A stretch of DNA of 64,000 bases, taken from DASVHS01 sp038244815 (GTDB lineage: Bacteria > Acidobacteriota > Thermoanaerobaculia > Gp7-AA8). Positions 28,040 through 36,605 of this stretch are shown here, one piece after another. The notes beneath the pieces were generated by a model. The model was not told where the DNA came from. It was given only the letters and a program-made list of their open reading frames with translations, and made no database searches. Where the stretch lies: contig JBBRTB010000009.1 in the NCBI GenBank assembly GCA_038244815.1, positions 1 to 64,000 on the forward strand, given 5' to 3'. Numbering within the stretch: the first letter of the stretch is position 1; every line of letters starts with the position of its first letter. The translations under genes and the position numbers were made by a program.

Positions 28040-28809
28040 CGTCTGCAATCGAACCAACAGGGACCCCTCCGCCTCCGCCGGTCCCGGAGGAGGTTCAGAT
28101 CTCGACATGGGCGAGGATCCCCGGTGTGTTGTTTTCGCCTGATGAGACGCTGCGCGAAATCGCGCGCAAGCCCAACGTTCTCGTCCCTCTGATCCTGGTT
28201 CTGGTGATCTCGACGATCTCCGGCATCGTGCTCGCGCCGCGGATGCAGTTCGAGTCGATGCGGCCGCAGATGGCGGCGAACAATCCGAATATGTCTCCCG
28301 ACGACATCGACCGTGCGGTGCGCATGGCCGGCGCGTTTGGAAAGGTGCTGGCCTATGCGTCGCCGGCGGTCGCACTCCTGCTGCTCGTGATCGTCGCCGG
28401 CGTGCTGCTCATCGCCTTCCGGCTGTTCGGGGGCGAGGGGACGTTCAAGCAGGCCTTCGCGGTCGTGATCTATGCCTGGATGCCGCGTCTGATCCAGGGC
28501 CTGATCCTCACGATCATCATCGCCTTCAAGGGCCCGGTCGATGTCAACGACATGCCCACGCTGGTGCGCTCGAATCTGGCGTTTCTGACCGACATGTCCG
28601 CGCACCCGGTTCTTTTCTCGTTCCTGTCGACGTTCGATCTCTTCACGATCTGGACGGTGGTCCTGATGATCATCGGCTTCGCCTGGGTCTCGCGGTTCAC
28701 CAAGACGCGTTCCGCGGTCATCATCGTGTCGATCTGGATGTTCATCACCGTCGTGAAACTCGGCTTCGCCGCGTTGGGCGCCGCCCGAATGAAGGCCGCA
28801 TCGTCATAA
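28036..28809 (+). CDS. Yip1-family integral membrane protein
   Basis: 257 aa. GTG 28036 overlaps the tolC stop (GTGA), so the pair is coupled. A Pro-rich N-terminus (PPPPPVPEE) precedes WARIPGVLFSPDETLREIA, the conserved Yip1 entry motif, then about five transmembrane segments with the conserved FGGEGTFKQAFAVVIYAWMPRL loop. Bacterial Yip1-domain proteins have no established biochemical role; location between an efflux channel and an ABC ATPase hints at envelope transport. Confidence 0.75.
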   Translation: MTSAIEPTGTPPPPPVPEEVQISTWARIPGVLFSPDETLREIARKPNVLVPLILVLVISTISGIVLAPRMQFESMRPQMAANNPNMSPDDIDRAVRMAGAFGKVLAYASPAVALLLLVIVAGVLLIAFRLFGGEGTFKQAFAVVIYAWMPRLIQGLILTIIIAFKGPVDVNDMPTLVRSNLAFLTDMSAHPVLFSFLSTFDLFTIWTVVLMIIGFAWVSRFTKTRSAVIIVSIWMFITVVKLGFAALGAARMKAASS

Positions 28810-28824
28810 GACGTTCCCTCTCCC

Positions 28825-28886
28825 GGCTCCTCGGTTCTCGGTTGCCGGGATCCGAGGACCGAGGACGAGGACCGAGGACCAAGGAA
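28825..28886. repeat. Heptad repeat array providing a ribosome-binding site
   Basis: Left arm CGGTTCT-type units and right arm CGAGGAC-type units (one unit shortened to 6 nt) face each other, so the transcript can fold into a hairpin. The last unit CAAGGAA supplies the AAGGA ribosome-binding site for the ATG at 28888. Confidence 0.7.
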
Positions 28887-28887
28887 A

Positions 28888-29583
28888 ATGAGCGCACTGC
28901 CCGAACCTGCCCCGGAACATCTGATCGAGATGCATCAGCTCACGCGGGTCTATCAGCTCGGCCCGCAGGAGATCTATGCGTTGCGCGGTGTCGATCTGAT
29001 CATCGATCCCGGCGAGTATGTCGCGATCATGGGACCCTCTGGATCGGGCAAGTCGACGCTCATGAACATCATCGGCTGCCTCGATACACCCAGCTCAGGC
29101 CGCTATCTGCTCGATGGCGTGCCGGTCGAGACGATGAACGACGATGAGCTCGCCGCGATCCGCAACAAGAAGATCGGATTCGTCTTTCAGACGTTCAACC
29201 TGCTGGCGCGCACCACGGCTCTCCAGAATGTGGAGCTGCCGCTGATTTACGCCAAGGTGCCGCGCTTGCTCCGCCGCGAGCTCGCGGAAGAGGCGTTGAC
29301 CGCAGTCGGTCTCAACGACCGGATGAACCACCAGCCGAACGAGCTGTCCGGTGGTCAGCGGCAGCGCGTGGCCATTGCCCGCGCCCTGGTGAACAAACCG
29401 TCACTTCTTCTGGCCGACGAGCCGACCGGGAACCTTGATTCCCAGACCGGACGGGAGATCCTCGACCTGTTCCGCGAGCTGCACGTGCGCGGCAACTCCA
29501 TCATCATGGTCACGCACGAAGACGACGTGGCGCGGGAAGCGAAACGCGTCGTTCATATCCGCGACGGCCGGGTGAAGGACTGA
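28888..29583 (+). CDS. LolD/MacB-type ABC transporter ATPase
   Basis: 231 aa. Walker A GPSGSGKST, Q-loop FVFQTFNLLARTTALQNV, signature LSGGQRQRVAIARAL, Walker B LLLADEPTGNLD and switch His in VTHEDDVA place it in the MacB/LolD/FtsE family that drives mechanotransmission permeases. No MacB- or LolCE-type permease lies nearby, so it is an orphan here; it may serve TolC-linked export or lipoprotein release. Its ribosome-binding site comes from the preceding heptad repeat, which could mask it by folding. Confidence 0.87.
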   Translation: MSALPEPAPEHLIEMHQLTRVYQLGPQEIYALRGVDLIIDPGEYVAIMGPSGSGKSTLMNIIGCLDTPSSGRYLLDGVPVETMNDDELAAIRNKKIGFVFQTFNLLARTTALQNVELPLIYAKVPRLLRRELAEEALTAVGLNDRMNHQPNELSGGQRQRVAIARALVNKPSLLLADEPTGNLDSQTGREILDLFRELHVRGNSIIMVTHEDDVAREAKRVVHIRDGRVKD

Positions 29584-29653
29584 ACGGCCGACCGGGGATT
29601 GGAGTTCAGGGAAGGGGAACTTCCCATCTCCGACCTCCCGAAATGCCCGCACA

Positions 29654-31498
29654 ATGACCTCTGTTACGCCCACCGTGCGACACCTTCGACACTTCGCCGC
29701 TTTCCTCTCGTTTCTGTTGATCGCCGGTTCCGCTCTGGCGGAGTCGACGATGCCGCTGTCGCAGGTGAAAGCGGGGATGAAGGGCTACGGCCTGACCGTC
29801 TTCGAAGGCTCGAAGGTCGAGAAATTCGACGTCGAGATCATCGGCGTGCTGAACCAGATCGGTCCGGGCCAGGATCTGATTCTGGCCCGTGTCGACTCGC
29901 CGTTGATCCGCCGCGCGGGCGTGATCGCGGGGATGAGCGGCTCCCCGATCTACATCGACGGCAAAGTGATCGGCGCGCTGGCCTATTCGTGGCAGTTCTC
30001 GAAGGAACCGGTCGCTGGAATCACGCCCATCGACGAGATGCTGCGCATCGCCGAAGTGGGTGGAGGCGGCAATGCCGCGCTTCCCGCTGCCGCGGCTCCG
30101 CGGATGACCGGCGCCCAGTTCCTGGAGACGATCGCCCTCTCGAAGTCGGAGACGGTGTTCGACAAACTCGTGTCCGCGTTCGCGGCAAAAGAGCAGTCGA
30201 GCGGTCTCGGCGCGGCGAAGCGGATCGCCCTTCCGGTCTCGCTGTCGAGCTTTGCGCCGGAGACGATCGCTCGCTTCGGTCCCTACCTCGATGAGATGGG
30301 CATGGTGGCAGTGCCAAGCGGCGGAGCGTCCACGTCGGCGGCCGCCAGCGAGGACGCCTCGAAGCATTTCGCGCCCGGCGATCCCATCGGTGCGGTGCTC
30401 CTCAACGGCGACTTCAATGTCGCCGCAACCGGAACCGTGACTCATATCGACGGCAATCGCGTCTACGCGTTCGGCCATCCGTTCCTCGACATGGGTGAGA
30501 TCAGCTTCCCCATGGCGCGCGCGGAGGTCGTGGGTGTGCTGCCCAGCCTTGCCAGCTCCTTCAAGTTCGCGAACACGGGAGCGATCATCGGCGCGCTGCG
30601 CCAGGACCGTTCCGCCGGAATCATGGGGGTGGTCGGGGAGAAAGCGGCCATGATCCCCGTCGAGTTGACGGTCGAGGGCTCCGGCATCAACAAGACCTAC
30701 CACGTCAACGTCGTCCGCCATCCTCAACTCTCGCCGCTCATGCTGGCCATGGCCGCGGACAGTGTTGTGGCCAATGCCCAGCGCGCCGCCGGCGAGCGCA
30801 CGGTGGTGCTGGAGTCCGAGATCAAGCTCAAGGGATTCGAGCCGATCGAGCTTCGTGAAGGTTGGGCCGGCGCGCAGGCGCGCTCGGCCATTCCCGCCTA
30901 TCTGGCTGTGGTGAGTGGCTATCTCATCTCCAACGAGTTTCAGGACGCGGAGATCGAGAGCATCAAGCTTCATCTCCGTCACGACGATCAGGTGAAGACC
31001 GCTCACATCCTGGAGGCCACATTGCAGGCGCCGGACAACGGCCGCATCACGGCCGGAGACATGGTCAAGGTCCGGGCGGTGCTCAAGCCGTTCCGTGGCG
31101 ACTCGTTCGTCGAGACGTTCGATGTGAAGATTCCCGACGATCAGCCGCCCGGACAAGCCTATCTGCTCGTCGGCAGCGGCACGGTCGCCAATCAGGTGGA
31201 CTTCACGCTCGTGCCTCCCGATCCGCGGACGCTCGGGCAGGTCGTCAGCGTTCTGCGGCGCCTCAAGCCGTCGACCGATCTCACCGTCGGGCTGTATTCG
31301 TCCGGCGAGGGAGCGGTCACCGCGGGTGTCTATCTGCCCAGCCTCCCACCTTCGATCCGTGCCATCGTGACCGATGACACCTCGAACGGTGCCCAGGCAC
31401 CGGTTCGCTATCACGCCACCAGTCAACAGGCCAAAGGCCTGGGCTACATCGTCGACGGCGCAGTGAAGATCGACGTCGACGTCAAGCCGGCGATTTGA
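29654..31498 (+). CDS. SpoIVB-type (S55) periplasmic serine peptidase
   Basis: 614 aa with an N-terminal signal peptide (residues 10-29). The catalytic signature GMSGSPIYIDGKVIGA lies at 93-108, with DLILARVDSPLIRRAGVIAG in front and PVAGITPIDEML behind; a second conserved block is AFGHPFLDMGEISFPMARA (about 275-295). S55 peptidases cut or sense envelope substrates, as SpoIVB does in sporulation, but this organism shows no sporulation genes here. The C-terminal 300 residues are beta-rich and of unknown role. No SD is visible. The gene ends at a 29-bp stem terminator. Confidence 0.8.
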   Translation: MTSVTPTVRHLRHFAAFLSFLLIAGSALAESTMPLSQVKAGMKGYGLTVFEGSKVEKFDVEIIGVLNQIGPGQDLILARVDSPLIRRAGVIAGMSGSPIYIDGKVIGALAYSWQFSKEPVAGITPIDEMLRIAEVGGGGNAALPAAAAPRMTGAQFLETIALSKSETVFDKLVSAFAAKEQSSGLGAAKRIALPVSLSSFAPETIARFGPYLDEMGMVAVPSGGASTSAAASEDASKHFAPGDPIGAVLLNGDFNVAATGTVTHIDGNRVYAFGHPFLDMGEISFPMARAEVVGVLPSLASSFKFANTGAIIGALRQDRSAGIMGVVGEKAAMIPVELTVEGSGINKTYHVNVVRHPQLSPLMLAMAADSVVANAQRAAGERTVVLESEIKLKGFEPIELREGWAGAQARSAIPAYLAVVSGYLISNEFQDAEIESIKLHLRHDDQVKTAHILEATLQAPDNGRITAGDMVKVRAVLKPFRGDSFVETFDVKIPDDQPPGQAYLLVGSGTVANQVDFTLVPPDPRTLGQVVSVLRRLKPSTDLTVGLYSSGEGAVTAGVYLPSLPPSIRAIVTDDTSNGAQAPVRYHATSQQAKGLGYIVDGAVKIDVDVKPAI

Positions 31499-31502
31499 AG
31501 CA

Positions 31503-31578
31503 GGCCTCGGGCCTCAGGCCTCGGGCCTCGGTTGTTGTTTGATTCCGAGGCCCGAGGCCTGAGGCCCGAGGCCTCTTT
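31503..31578 (+). terminator. Perfect 29-bp inverted-repeat terminator made of heptad units
   Basis: Left arm 31503-31531 and right arm 31545-31573 are exact reverse complements around a 13-nt loop, followed by TCTTTTT (31572-31578). Each arm is about four units of CGAGGCC type. It starts 5 nt after the S55 peptidase stop and serves as its terminator. Confidence 0.85.
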
Positions 31579-31597
31579 TTAGAGAGAGGTCAACTTG

Positions 31598-33772
31598 ATG
31601 CGTCGTCTGTCCATCCTGTTCTCCGCGCTGCTCGCGGCCTCCAATGGCTTCGCTGTCGCTCCGCAGTTCTGGCGGATTCGCACCGCCGAAGATTTTCTCT
31701 CCGGTGACATCGAAGGGTTTGCCGTGACTTCGCGCGGGGAACTTCGTGCCGGCCCGACGGCGCGGAAGATCGCCTCGTTTACCGATCCGTTCGTGCTCGC
31801 GCAGGTCAGTGCACCCAACGGAGAGCACTTCTTCGGTACCGGCAACGAGGGCAAAGTCTATCGGCTGCGTGGTACGGAGCTGAAGGCGATCTACACGGCG
31901 CCCGAGCCGGAGATCTATGCGATGGCCTGGCGCGACAACGCGCTGTACGTCGGCACGTCGCCGAACGGAAAGATCTATCGGCTCGATCCGGAAAGCGGGA
32001 AGGCCGCGCCCTTCTTCGATCCGAAGGAGGCGTATATCTGGGCGCTCCAGTTCGTCGGCAAGGATCTGGCGGTGGCCACCGGCGTCGACGGCAAGCTGTT
32101 CCGCGTCGCGCCAAACGGCGAAGGAAAGGTGTGGTTCGACTCGACCGAGACGCACCTGCGATGCATTGCCGCGCGTCCTGACGGCAGCGTACTGGTGGGA
32201 GGAGCCGGAAAGGGGCGTATCTACAGCGTCGCACCGGACGGCGCGGCGCACGCGCTGTACGAGTCGGCGCTCAATGAGATCTCCTCGATCTATGTCGACG
32301 CGAACGGCGTGGGGTGGGCCGCCGCGGTGAGCAACGTTTTGCCCGCGGCCGCGCCGCAGAAAACGCAGCCGCCGCAGCAGAAGCCGCAGCAGCAACAGCA
32401 GGGGAGCAGTAGCGCCGCTCAATCGGGCGAGCAGAAGAAAGAGGAGACCCCGGCCGGTGAGGTGAGCTTCTCCTTCGGCGACGGTTCCGGTGCCAGCGCC
32501 GCCCAGGCCGGTGCCGGGGAGCTCTATCGGATCAACAGCGACGATTTCGTCGAAGTGATCCGCAAGTTCGATCACGAGATGATCTACGCGATCGCTGCCG
32601 GTGCGAATGGATCGATCCTTCTGTCCACCGGGCCGCAGGGACGTATCTACCAGCTCAAAGGCGGCGATGTCTCGCTCATCGCGAACGTTCCGGAGAAGCA
32701 GGTCGTCTCGATCAGCAATACCGGGGCAACGACTGTGGTGACGACGACAAACAGCGGCGCCGTCTATCGTCTCGACTCCACGCCATCGAATCGCTCCGAG
32801 TTCCGTTCTGCCGCGAAGGACGTGGAGCGCTTCTCGCGGTTCGGACACTACCGCATCGAAGGCGATCATGTCGGCGGCGGCGCGCTGGCCATCGCCTTTC
32901 GCACCGGGAACACCAAGAATCCCGACACGACCTGGAGTCCCTGGACACTGGCCTCACCGCAGCCGGACGGGAACATCGCTGCGCCGCCCGGTCGCTACAT
33001 GCAGTGGAAGCTCTCGATGCCGAAGCCGTCGCCGGACATCGTCGTCGACAGCGTCACCATCGCGTTCGTGAACCGCAACATCGCGCCGTCGATCGACGCC
33101 ATGGCCGTTCAGGATCCAGCGGTCGTGTTCGTGACCTCGTCCTATCCGTCGTCGCCGCAGGTCGTCGAGGCCACGAACCCCGACGAGTACGGGATCTTCA
33201 CCAGTCTCGACACGCCGCGGGAGAAAGCAAACGAGCCGGGCAAGAAGGTGTTTCGCAAGGGATACCGGACGATCCTGTGGCGTGCCCACGACGAGAACGG
33301 CGACACGCTGCGTTTCTCCCTCTCGTTCCGACAGAAGGGGAGCGACCGGTGGCTGCGGCTCCGCGACAACATCGACGAGCCGCAGTTGAACTTCGATACC
33401 TCGCAACTCCCCGATGGCACCTACGAGATCAAGCTGGTCGCCAGCGACGCGCTCGATAACCCCGAGACTCCGCTTACGGACACGCGAGAAGGCGTCGAGT
33501 TCCAGGTCGACAATACGCCGCCCTCGATCGCCGTCACCCAGGACGGCGGGGACGTGGTCATCCACGTAACCGACACGATGTCGCCGGTGGGAAGGGTGGA
33601 GCTCTCCGCGGACGCGCAGAAGTGGGTGCGCCTTGTTCCCGTCGACGGCATCGCCGATTCACCGGACGAGTCCTACCGCGTGCCCCGGGCCGAAGTCGCC
33701 GGCAAGTTCGTGATCGTCCGCGCCACCGATGCGTTTTACAACGTGGCGACGCAGTCCGTAAGGTTGAAGTAG
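31598..33772 (+). CDS. Secreted beta-propeller protein with C-terminal Ig-like region
   Basis: 724 aa. Starts at ATG 31598 (AGGT 7 nt upstream) rather than the TTG at 31595. After a signal peptide, repeated blades of the form GKVYRLRGTELKAIY, GKIYRLDPESGKAAPFF, GKLFRVAPNGEGKVWF and GRIYSVAPDGAAHALY indicate a PQQ/WD40-like propeller, interrupted near residues 255-295 by a Gln/Pro-rich linker. The C-terminal part has DNTPPSIAV and SADAQKWVRL, an Ig/cadherin-like beta domain. It probably binds protein or carbohydrate outside the cell. It lies behind the S55 peptidase, separated by a strong terminator. No enzyme motif is visible. Confidence 0.75.
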   Translation: MRRLSILFSALLAASNGFAVAPQFWRIRTAEDFLSGDIEGFAVTSRGELRAGPTARKIASFTDPFVLAQVSAPNGEHFFGTGNEGKVYRLRGTELKAIYTAPEPEIYAMAWRDNALYVGTSPNGKIYRLDPESGKAAPFFDPKEAYIWALQFVGKDLAVATGVDGKLFRVAPNGEGKVWFDSTETHLRCIAARPDGSVLVGGAGKGRIYSVAPDGAAHALYESALNEISSIYVDANGVGWAAAVSNVLPAAAPQKTQPPQQKPQQQQQGSSSAAQSGEQKKEETPAGEVSFSFGDGSGASAAQAGAGELYRINSDDFVEVIRKFDHEMIYAIAAGANGSILLSTGPQGRIYQLKGGDVSLIANVPEKQVVSISNTGATTVVTTTNSGAVYRLDSTPSNRSEFRSAAKDVERFSRFGHYRIEGDHVGGGALAIAFRTGNTKNPDTTWSPWTLASPQPDGNIAAPPGRYMQWKLSMPKPSPDIVVDSVTIAFVNRNIAPSIDAMAVQDPAVVFVTSSYPSSPQVVEATNPDEYGIFTSLDTPREKANEPGKKVFRKGYRTILWRAHDENGDTLRFSLSFRQKGSDRWLRLRDNIDEPQLNFDTSQLPDGTYEIKLVASDALDNPETPLTDTREGVEFQVDNTPPSIAVTQDGGDVVIHVTDTMSPVGRVELSADAQKWVRLVPVDGIADSPDESYRVPRAEVAGKFVIVRATDAFYNVATQSVRLK

Positions 33773-33777
33773 GGAAG

Positions 33778-33935
33778 GTCACAGGTCGTGGGTCGCTGCT
33801 CGCGGGGCTGTTTGGTTCCCGCGGGGAAGCCCGGCGACCTGCGGCCCGCGACCCACCCACCACTCCGGCGGTCCTCCAGCTTCACGGCCCCCACGACCGA
33901 CGACCCACGACCAACGACCATTCCCCCCACGACCA
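33778..33935. repeat. Three-block heptad repeat region before the peptide-binding protein gene
   Basis: A left block of GGTCGTG/GGTCGCT units (33778-33798), a right block of CGCGACC/CACCCAC units (about 33833-33864) and a third block of CACGACC/GACGACC/AACGACC units (about 33889-33933) follow one another. The left block is complementary to the right ones. The region fills almost the whole 194-nt gap and ends just before a -10 box. Confidence 0.7.
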
Positions 33936-33953
33936 CCCTCCGCCCGGCCACCG

Positions 33954-33959
33954 TATAAT
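33954..33959 (+). promoter_or_regulatory. Consensus -10 (TATAAT) for a leaderless start
   Basis: TATAAT lies 7 nt before GTG 33967, so the transcript should begin at or within a few bases of the start codon. No -35 is visible and no SD is present. Confidence 0.6.
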
Positions 33960-33966
33960 CACCATC

Positions 33967-35619
33967 GTGAAGCGCTGGGTTGCTGCGTCCCTCGCCGTCA
34001 TCGCACTTCTTGGGGGATGCGTTCCGGCCGAGAAGGTGGAGGCGCCGGTCGCGGCGGCGGACGATGAGTCGCCCCGCCGTGGCGGAACGCTGCTGCGACG
34101 GCTGGAGCAGGACGTCAGCAGTCTCAACCCCATTCTGGCGACGTCGCGCTACGACCGTCTGGTGGCGAATTACCTCTTCACGCCGATGGTCAACTACGAC
34201 GATCAGCTGCACATCGTGCCCGGCCTGGCGGAGTCGTGGACCGTTTCGCCGGACGGACGCTCATACACGTTCAAGCTGAATCCGAACGCGACGTTCTCCG
34301 ATCGCGCCCCCGTGCACGCCAGCGACGTGCTCTTCACGTTGCGCAAGATCGTCGATCCGCAGTCCGAAGCGCTGCAGATCGCCAGCGGATTCGATCAGCT
34401 CGACCTGACCCGCAGCAAGGTCATCGACGACCACACCGTCGTGATCGCGTTTCGGGAGGCCCTGGCGTCGCAACTGAGCCAGTTCAACTACCTGCTGGTC
34501 ATTCCCGAACATGTGTATGGGCACGGCGACTTTCGTAACGATTTCAATCTCGAGGCAACCGGCAGCGGTCCCTATCGGCTGGTGCGCCGCGTTCCCGGCA
34601 GCGAGATCGTGTTGCAGCGGCGCGGCGATTACTGGGGTACTGAGCCGTACGTTGACACCGTGAAGTTCAAGATCCTGACGAACGAGACCACCGCGTGGAA
34701 TGCGGTCCAGCGCGGCGACATCGACGAGACCATGATGAACTCCGATGTCTGGATGCGCGCCCGCAATGCGCCGGCGCTGCAGAAACGGCTGGAGTTCCTG
34801 CAGTTCTACGGCCTGAGCTACAACTACATCGCCTGGAACAACCGCAACCCGCTGTTCTCCGACAAGCGCGTCCGTCACGCGTTGTCGATGGCGCTCGACG
34901 TACCGTCGATCATCAAGAACCTCTACGGGGGCACCGCCCGCGCCCTCAACGGCCACTTCATGCCCGACCAATGGGCGTACAACCCGCAGGTGCCGGTCGT
35001 CGCCTATGACCCGGCCGGCGCGAAGCAGATCTTCACCTCGATGGGATGGCTCGACACGAACGGCGACGGCGTCCTCGACAAAGACGGCAAGCCGTTCAGG
35101 TTCGATCTGACAATTCTGGCCGGCAGCGCTCAGGCGCTCAACATCGGACAGTTGTATCAGGCCGCGCTCAAGGGGATCGGCATCGACTGCCAGCTGGCGG
35201 TGCTGGACAGTGCCACGGCGATCCAGCGCATCCTGTCCGGAAACTACGAAGCGGCTTATCTCTCCTGGGACCTCGATCCCGACCCCGACCCCTACGCGCT
35301 GTTTCATTCTTCCCAGGCGCCGCCTCACGGGCAGAATTTCGTCTTCTATGCGAATCCCCAGGCCGACAAATTGCTGGAGGCGGGACGTCGCGAGCTCGAT
35401 GAAAGCGCGCGGGCCAAATACTACAAACAACTGCAGGTGGTCCTGGCCGAGGATCAGCCGTACACCTGGGTGAACCAGCCGTCGGTGAAGTGGGCGGTCA
35501 ATCATCGGATCCGCGACGTGAAGGAAGGCAAGGGGTTCGGCCTGTTCGGCTGGTATCCGGGTGAGCTGGCGTGGTGGATCACCGGGGCGAAGCCGTCCCT
35601 GCGGCCGGCCGGCGGCTGA
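33967..35619 (+). CDS. dppA: Peptide ABC transporter substrate-binding lipoprotein
   Basis: 550 aa from GTG 33967. The signal peptide ends in lipobox LLGGC, so the protein is lipid-anchored. Family SBP_bac_5 is evident: RGGTLLRRLEQDVSSLNPIL, LVANYLFTPMVNYDDQLHIVPGLAESWTVSPDGRSYTFKL, then RVRHALSMALDVPSII. It delivers peptides to DppB/DppC. The codons before the GTG belong to the repeat region and are not coding. The stop overlaps the dppB start (TGATG). Confidence 0.92.
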   Translation: MKRWVAASLAVIALLGGCVPAEKVEAPVAAADDESPRRGGTLLRRLEQDVSSLNPILATSRYDRLVANYLFTPMVNYDDQLHIVPGLAESWTVSPDGRSYTFKLNPNATFSDRAPVHASDVLFTLRKIVDPQSEALQIASGFDQLDLTRSKVIDDHTVVIAFREALASQLSQFNYLLVIPEHVYGHGDFRNDFNLEATGSGPYRLVRRVPGSEIVLQRRGDYWGTEPYVDTVKFKILTNETTAWNAVQRGDIDETMMNSDVWMRARNAPALQKRLEFLQFYGLSYNYIAWNNRNPLFSDKRVRHALSMALDVPSIIKNLYGGTARALNGHFMPDQWAYNPQVPVVAYDPAGAKQIFTSMGWLDTNGDGVLDKDGKPFRFDLTILAGSAQALNIGQLYQAALKGIGIDCQLAVLDSATAIQRILSGNYEAAYLSWDLDPDPDPYALFHSSQAPPHGQNFVFYANPQADKLLEAGRRELDESARAKYYKQLQVVLAEDQPYTWVNQPSVKWAVNHRIRDVKEGKGFGLFGWYPGELAWWITGAKPSLRPAGG

Positions 35620-36605
35620 TGCTCGCGTACGTCGCCCGCCGCCTGCTCTACGCGCTGCTCACATTCCTCGGCATCACCGTCGCCACCTTCGCGCTCATTC
35701 ACAGCGTTCCCGGCGATCCCACCCTTCTGTATGTGGGACGCGGGACCATTGCGCCGGCAAACGCCGCGGCGCTGGCGGCGCTGCGGCATGAGTTTCACCT
35801 CGACGAGTCGCTGCCCCGCCAGTATCTGTACTGGGTCCGCGATGTGGTGACGCTCGACTTCGGCCGCTCCCTGGCTACGCGGCGGACGGTGACGGAGCTG
35901 ATCGGGGAGAAGCTCCCGCGAACCCTGCTGCTCAACACGATCGCCTTCCTGATCGCGGCCCTGATCGGAATCCCCGTCGGCCTCTGGAGCGCGGCCCGCG
36001 GCGGACGGCTGTTCGATCAGGGATCGGCGATCACGTTCTTTCTTCTCTACTCGCTGCCGACGTTCTGGGTCGGGCTCCTGCTGATGGAGTTCTTTTCGGT
36101 CAAGCTCAACGTCCTTCCGCTGTTCGGCGTCACCTCCGACGCGTACGCCGAGATGACCCGGGGCGGCCAACTCGTCGACCGCATCCGCCATCTCGCGCTT
36201 CCGGTCATCACGCTGGCGTATGGCCAGCTGGCGATCTTCGCGCGCTTCTCCCGCTCGGCGGTGCGTGAGGTGATTCGCCAGGACTTCGTGACCACGGCGC
36301 GGGCCAAGGGAGCGGGGGAGGGGGCGGTGCTGTGGCGCCATGCCTTTCGCAACGCTCTGCTCCCGATCATCACGCTCGTCGGACTGACCGTTCCGTATCT
36401 CATTTCCGGCAGCGTCATCGTCGAGGACATTTTCCAGTGGGACGGGATCGGCCTTCTGTACTTCGACTCAATCCGTACTCGGGACTACCCGACCATCATG
36501 GGTCTCACAGTCATCACCGCCGTCGTCACTCTGCTGGCGATGCTTGCCGCCGACATGATGTACGCGCTCGCCGATCCGCGCGTGCGCCTGGAGACCAAGC
36601 CGTGA
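35619..36605 (+). CDS. dppB: Peptide ABC transporter permease (DppB type)
   Basis: 328 aa from ATG 35619, which overlaps the dppA stop by one base. Begins MLAYVARRLLYALLTFLGI, the standard DppB start, followed by HSVPGDPTLLYVG and six transmembrane segments. The cytoplasmic EAA loop reads VIRQDFVTTARAKGAGEGAVLWRHAFRNALLP. It forms half of the inner-membrane channel with DppC. Confidence 0.93.
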   Translation: MLAYVARRLLYALLTFLGITVATFALIHSVPGDPTLLYVGRGTIAPANAAALAALRHEFHLDESLPRQYLYWVRDVVTLDFGRSLATRRTVTELIGEKLPRTLLLNTIAFLIAALIGIPVGLWSAARGGRLFDQGSAITFFLLYSLPTFWVGLLLMEFFSVKLNVLPLFGVTSDAYAEMTRGGQLVDRIRHLALPVITLAYGQLAIFARFSRSAVREVIRQDFVTTARAKGAGEGAVLWRHAFRNALLPIITLVGLTVPYLISGSVIVEDIFQWDGIGLLYFDSIRTRDYPTIMGLTVITAVVTLLAMLAADMMYALADPRVRLETKP

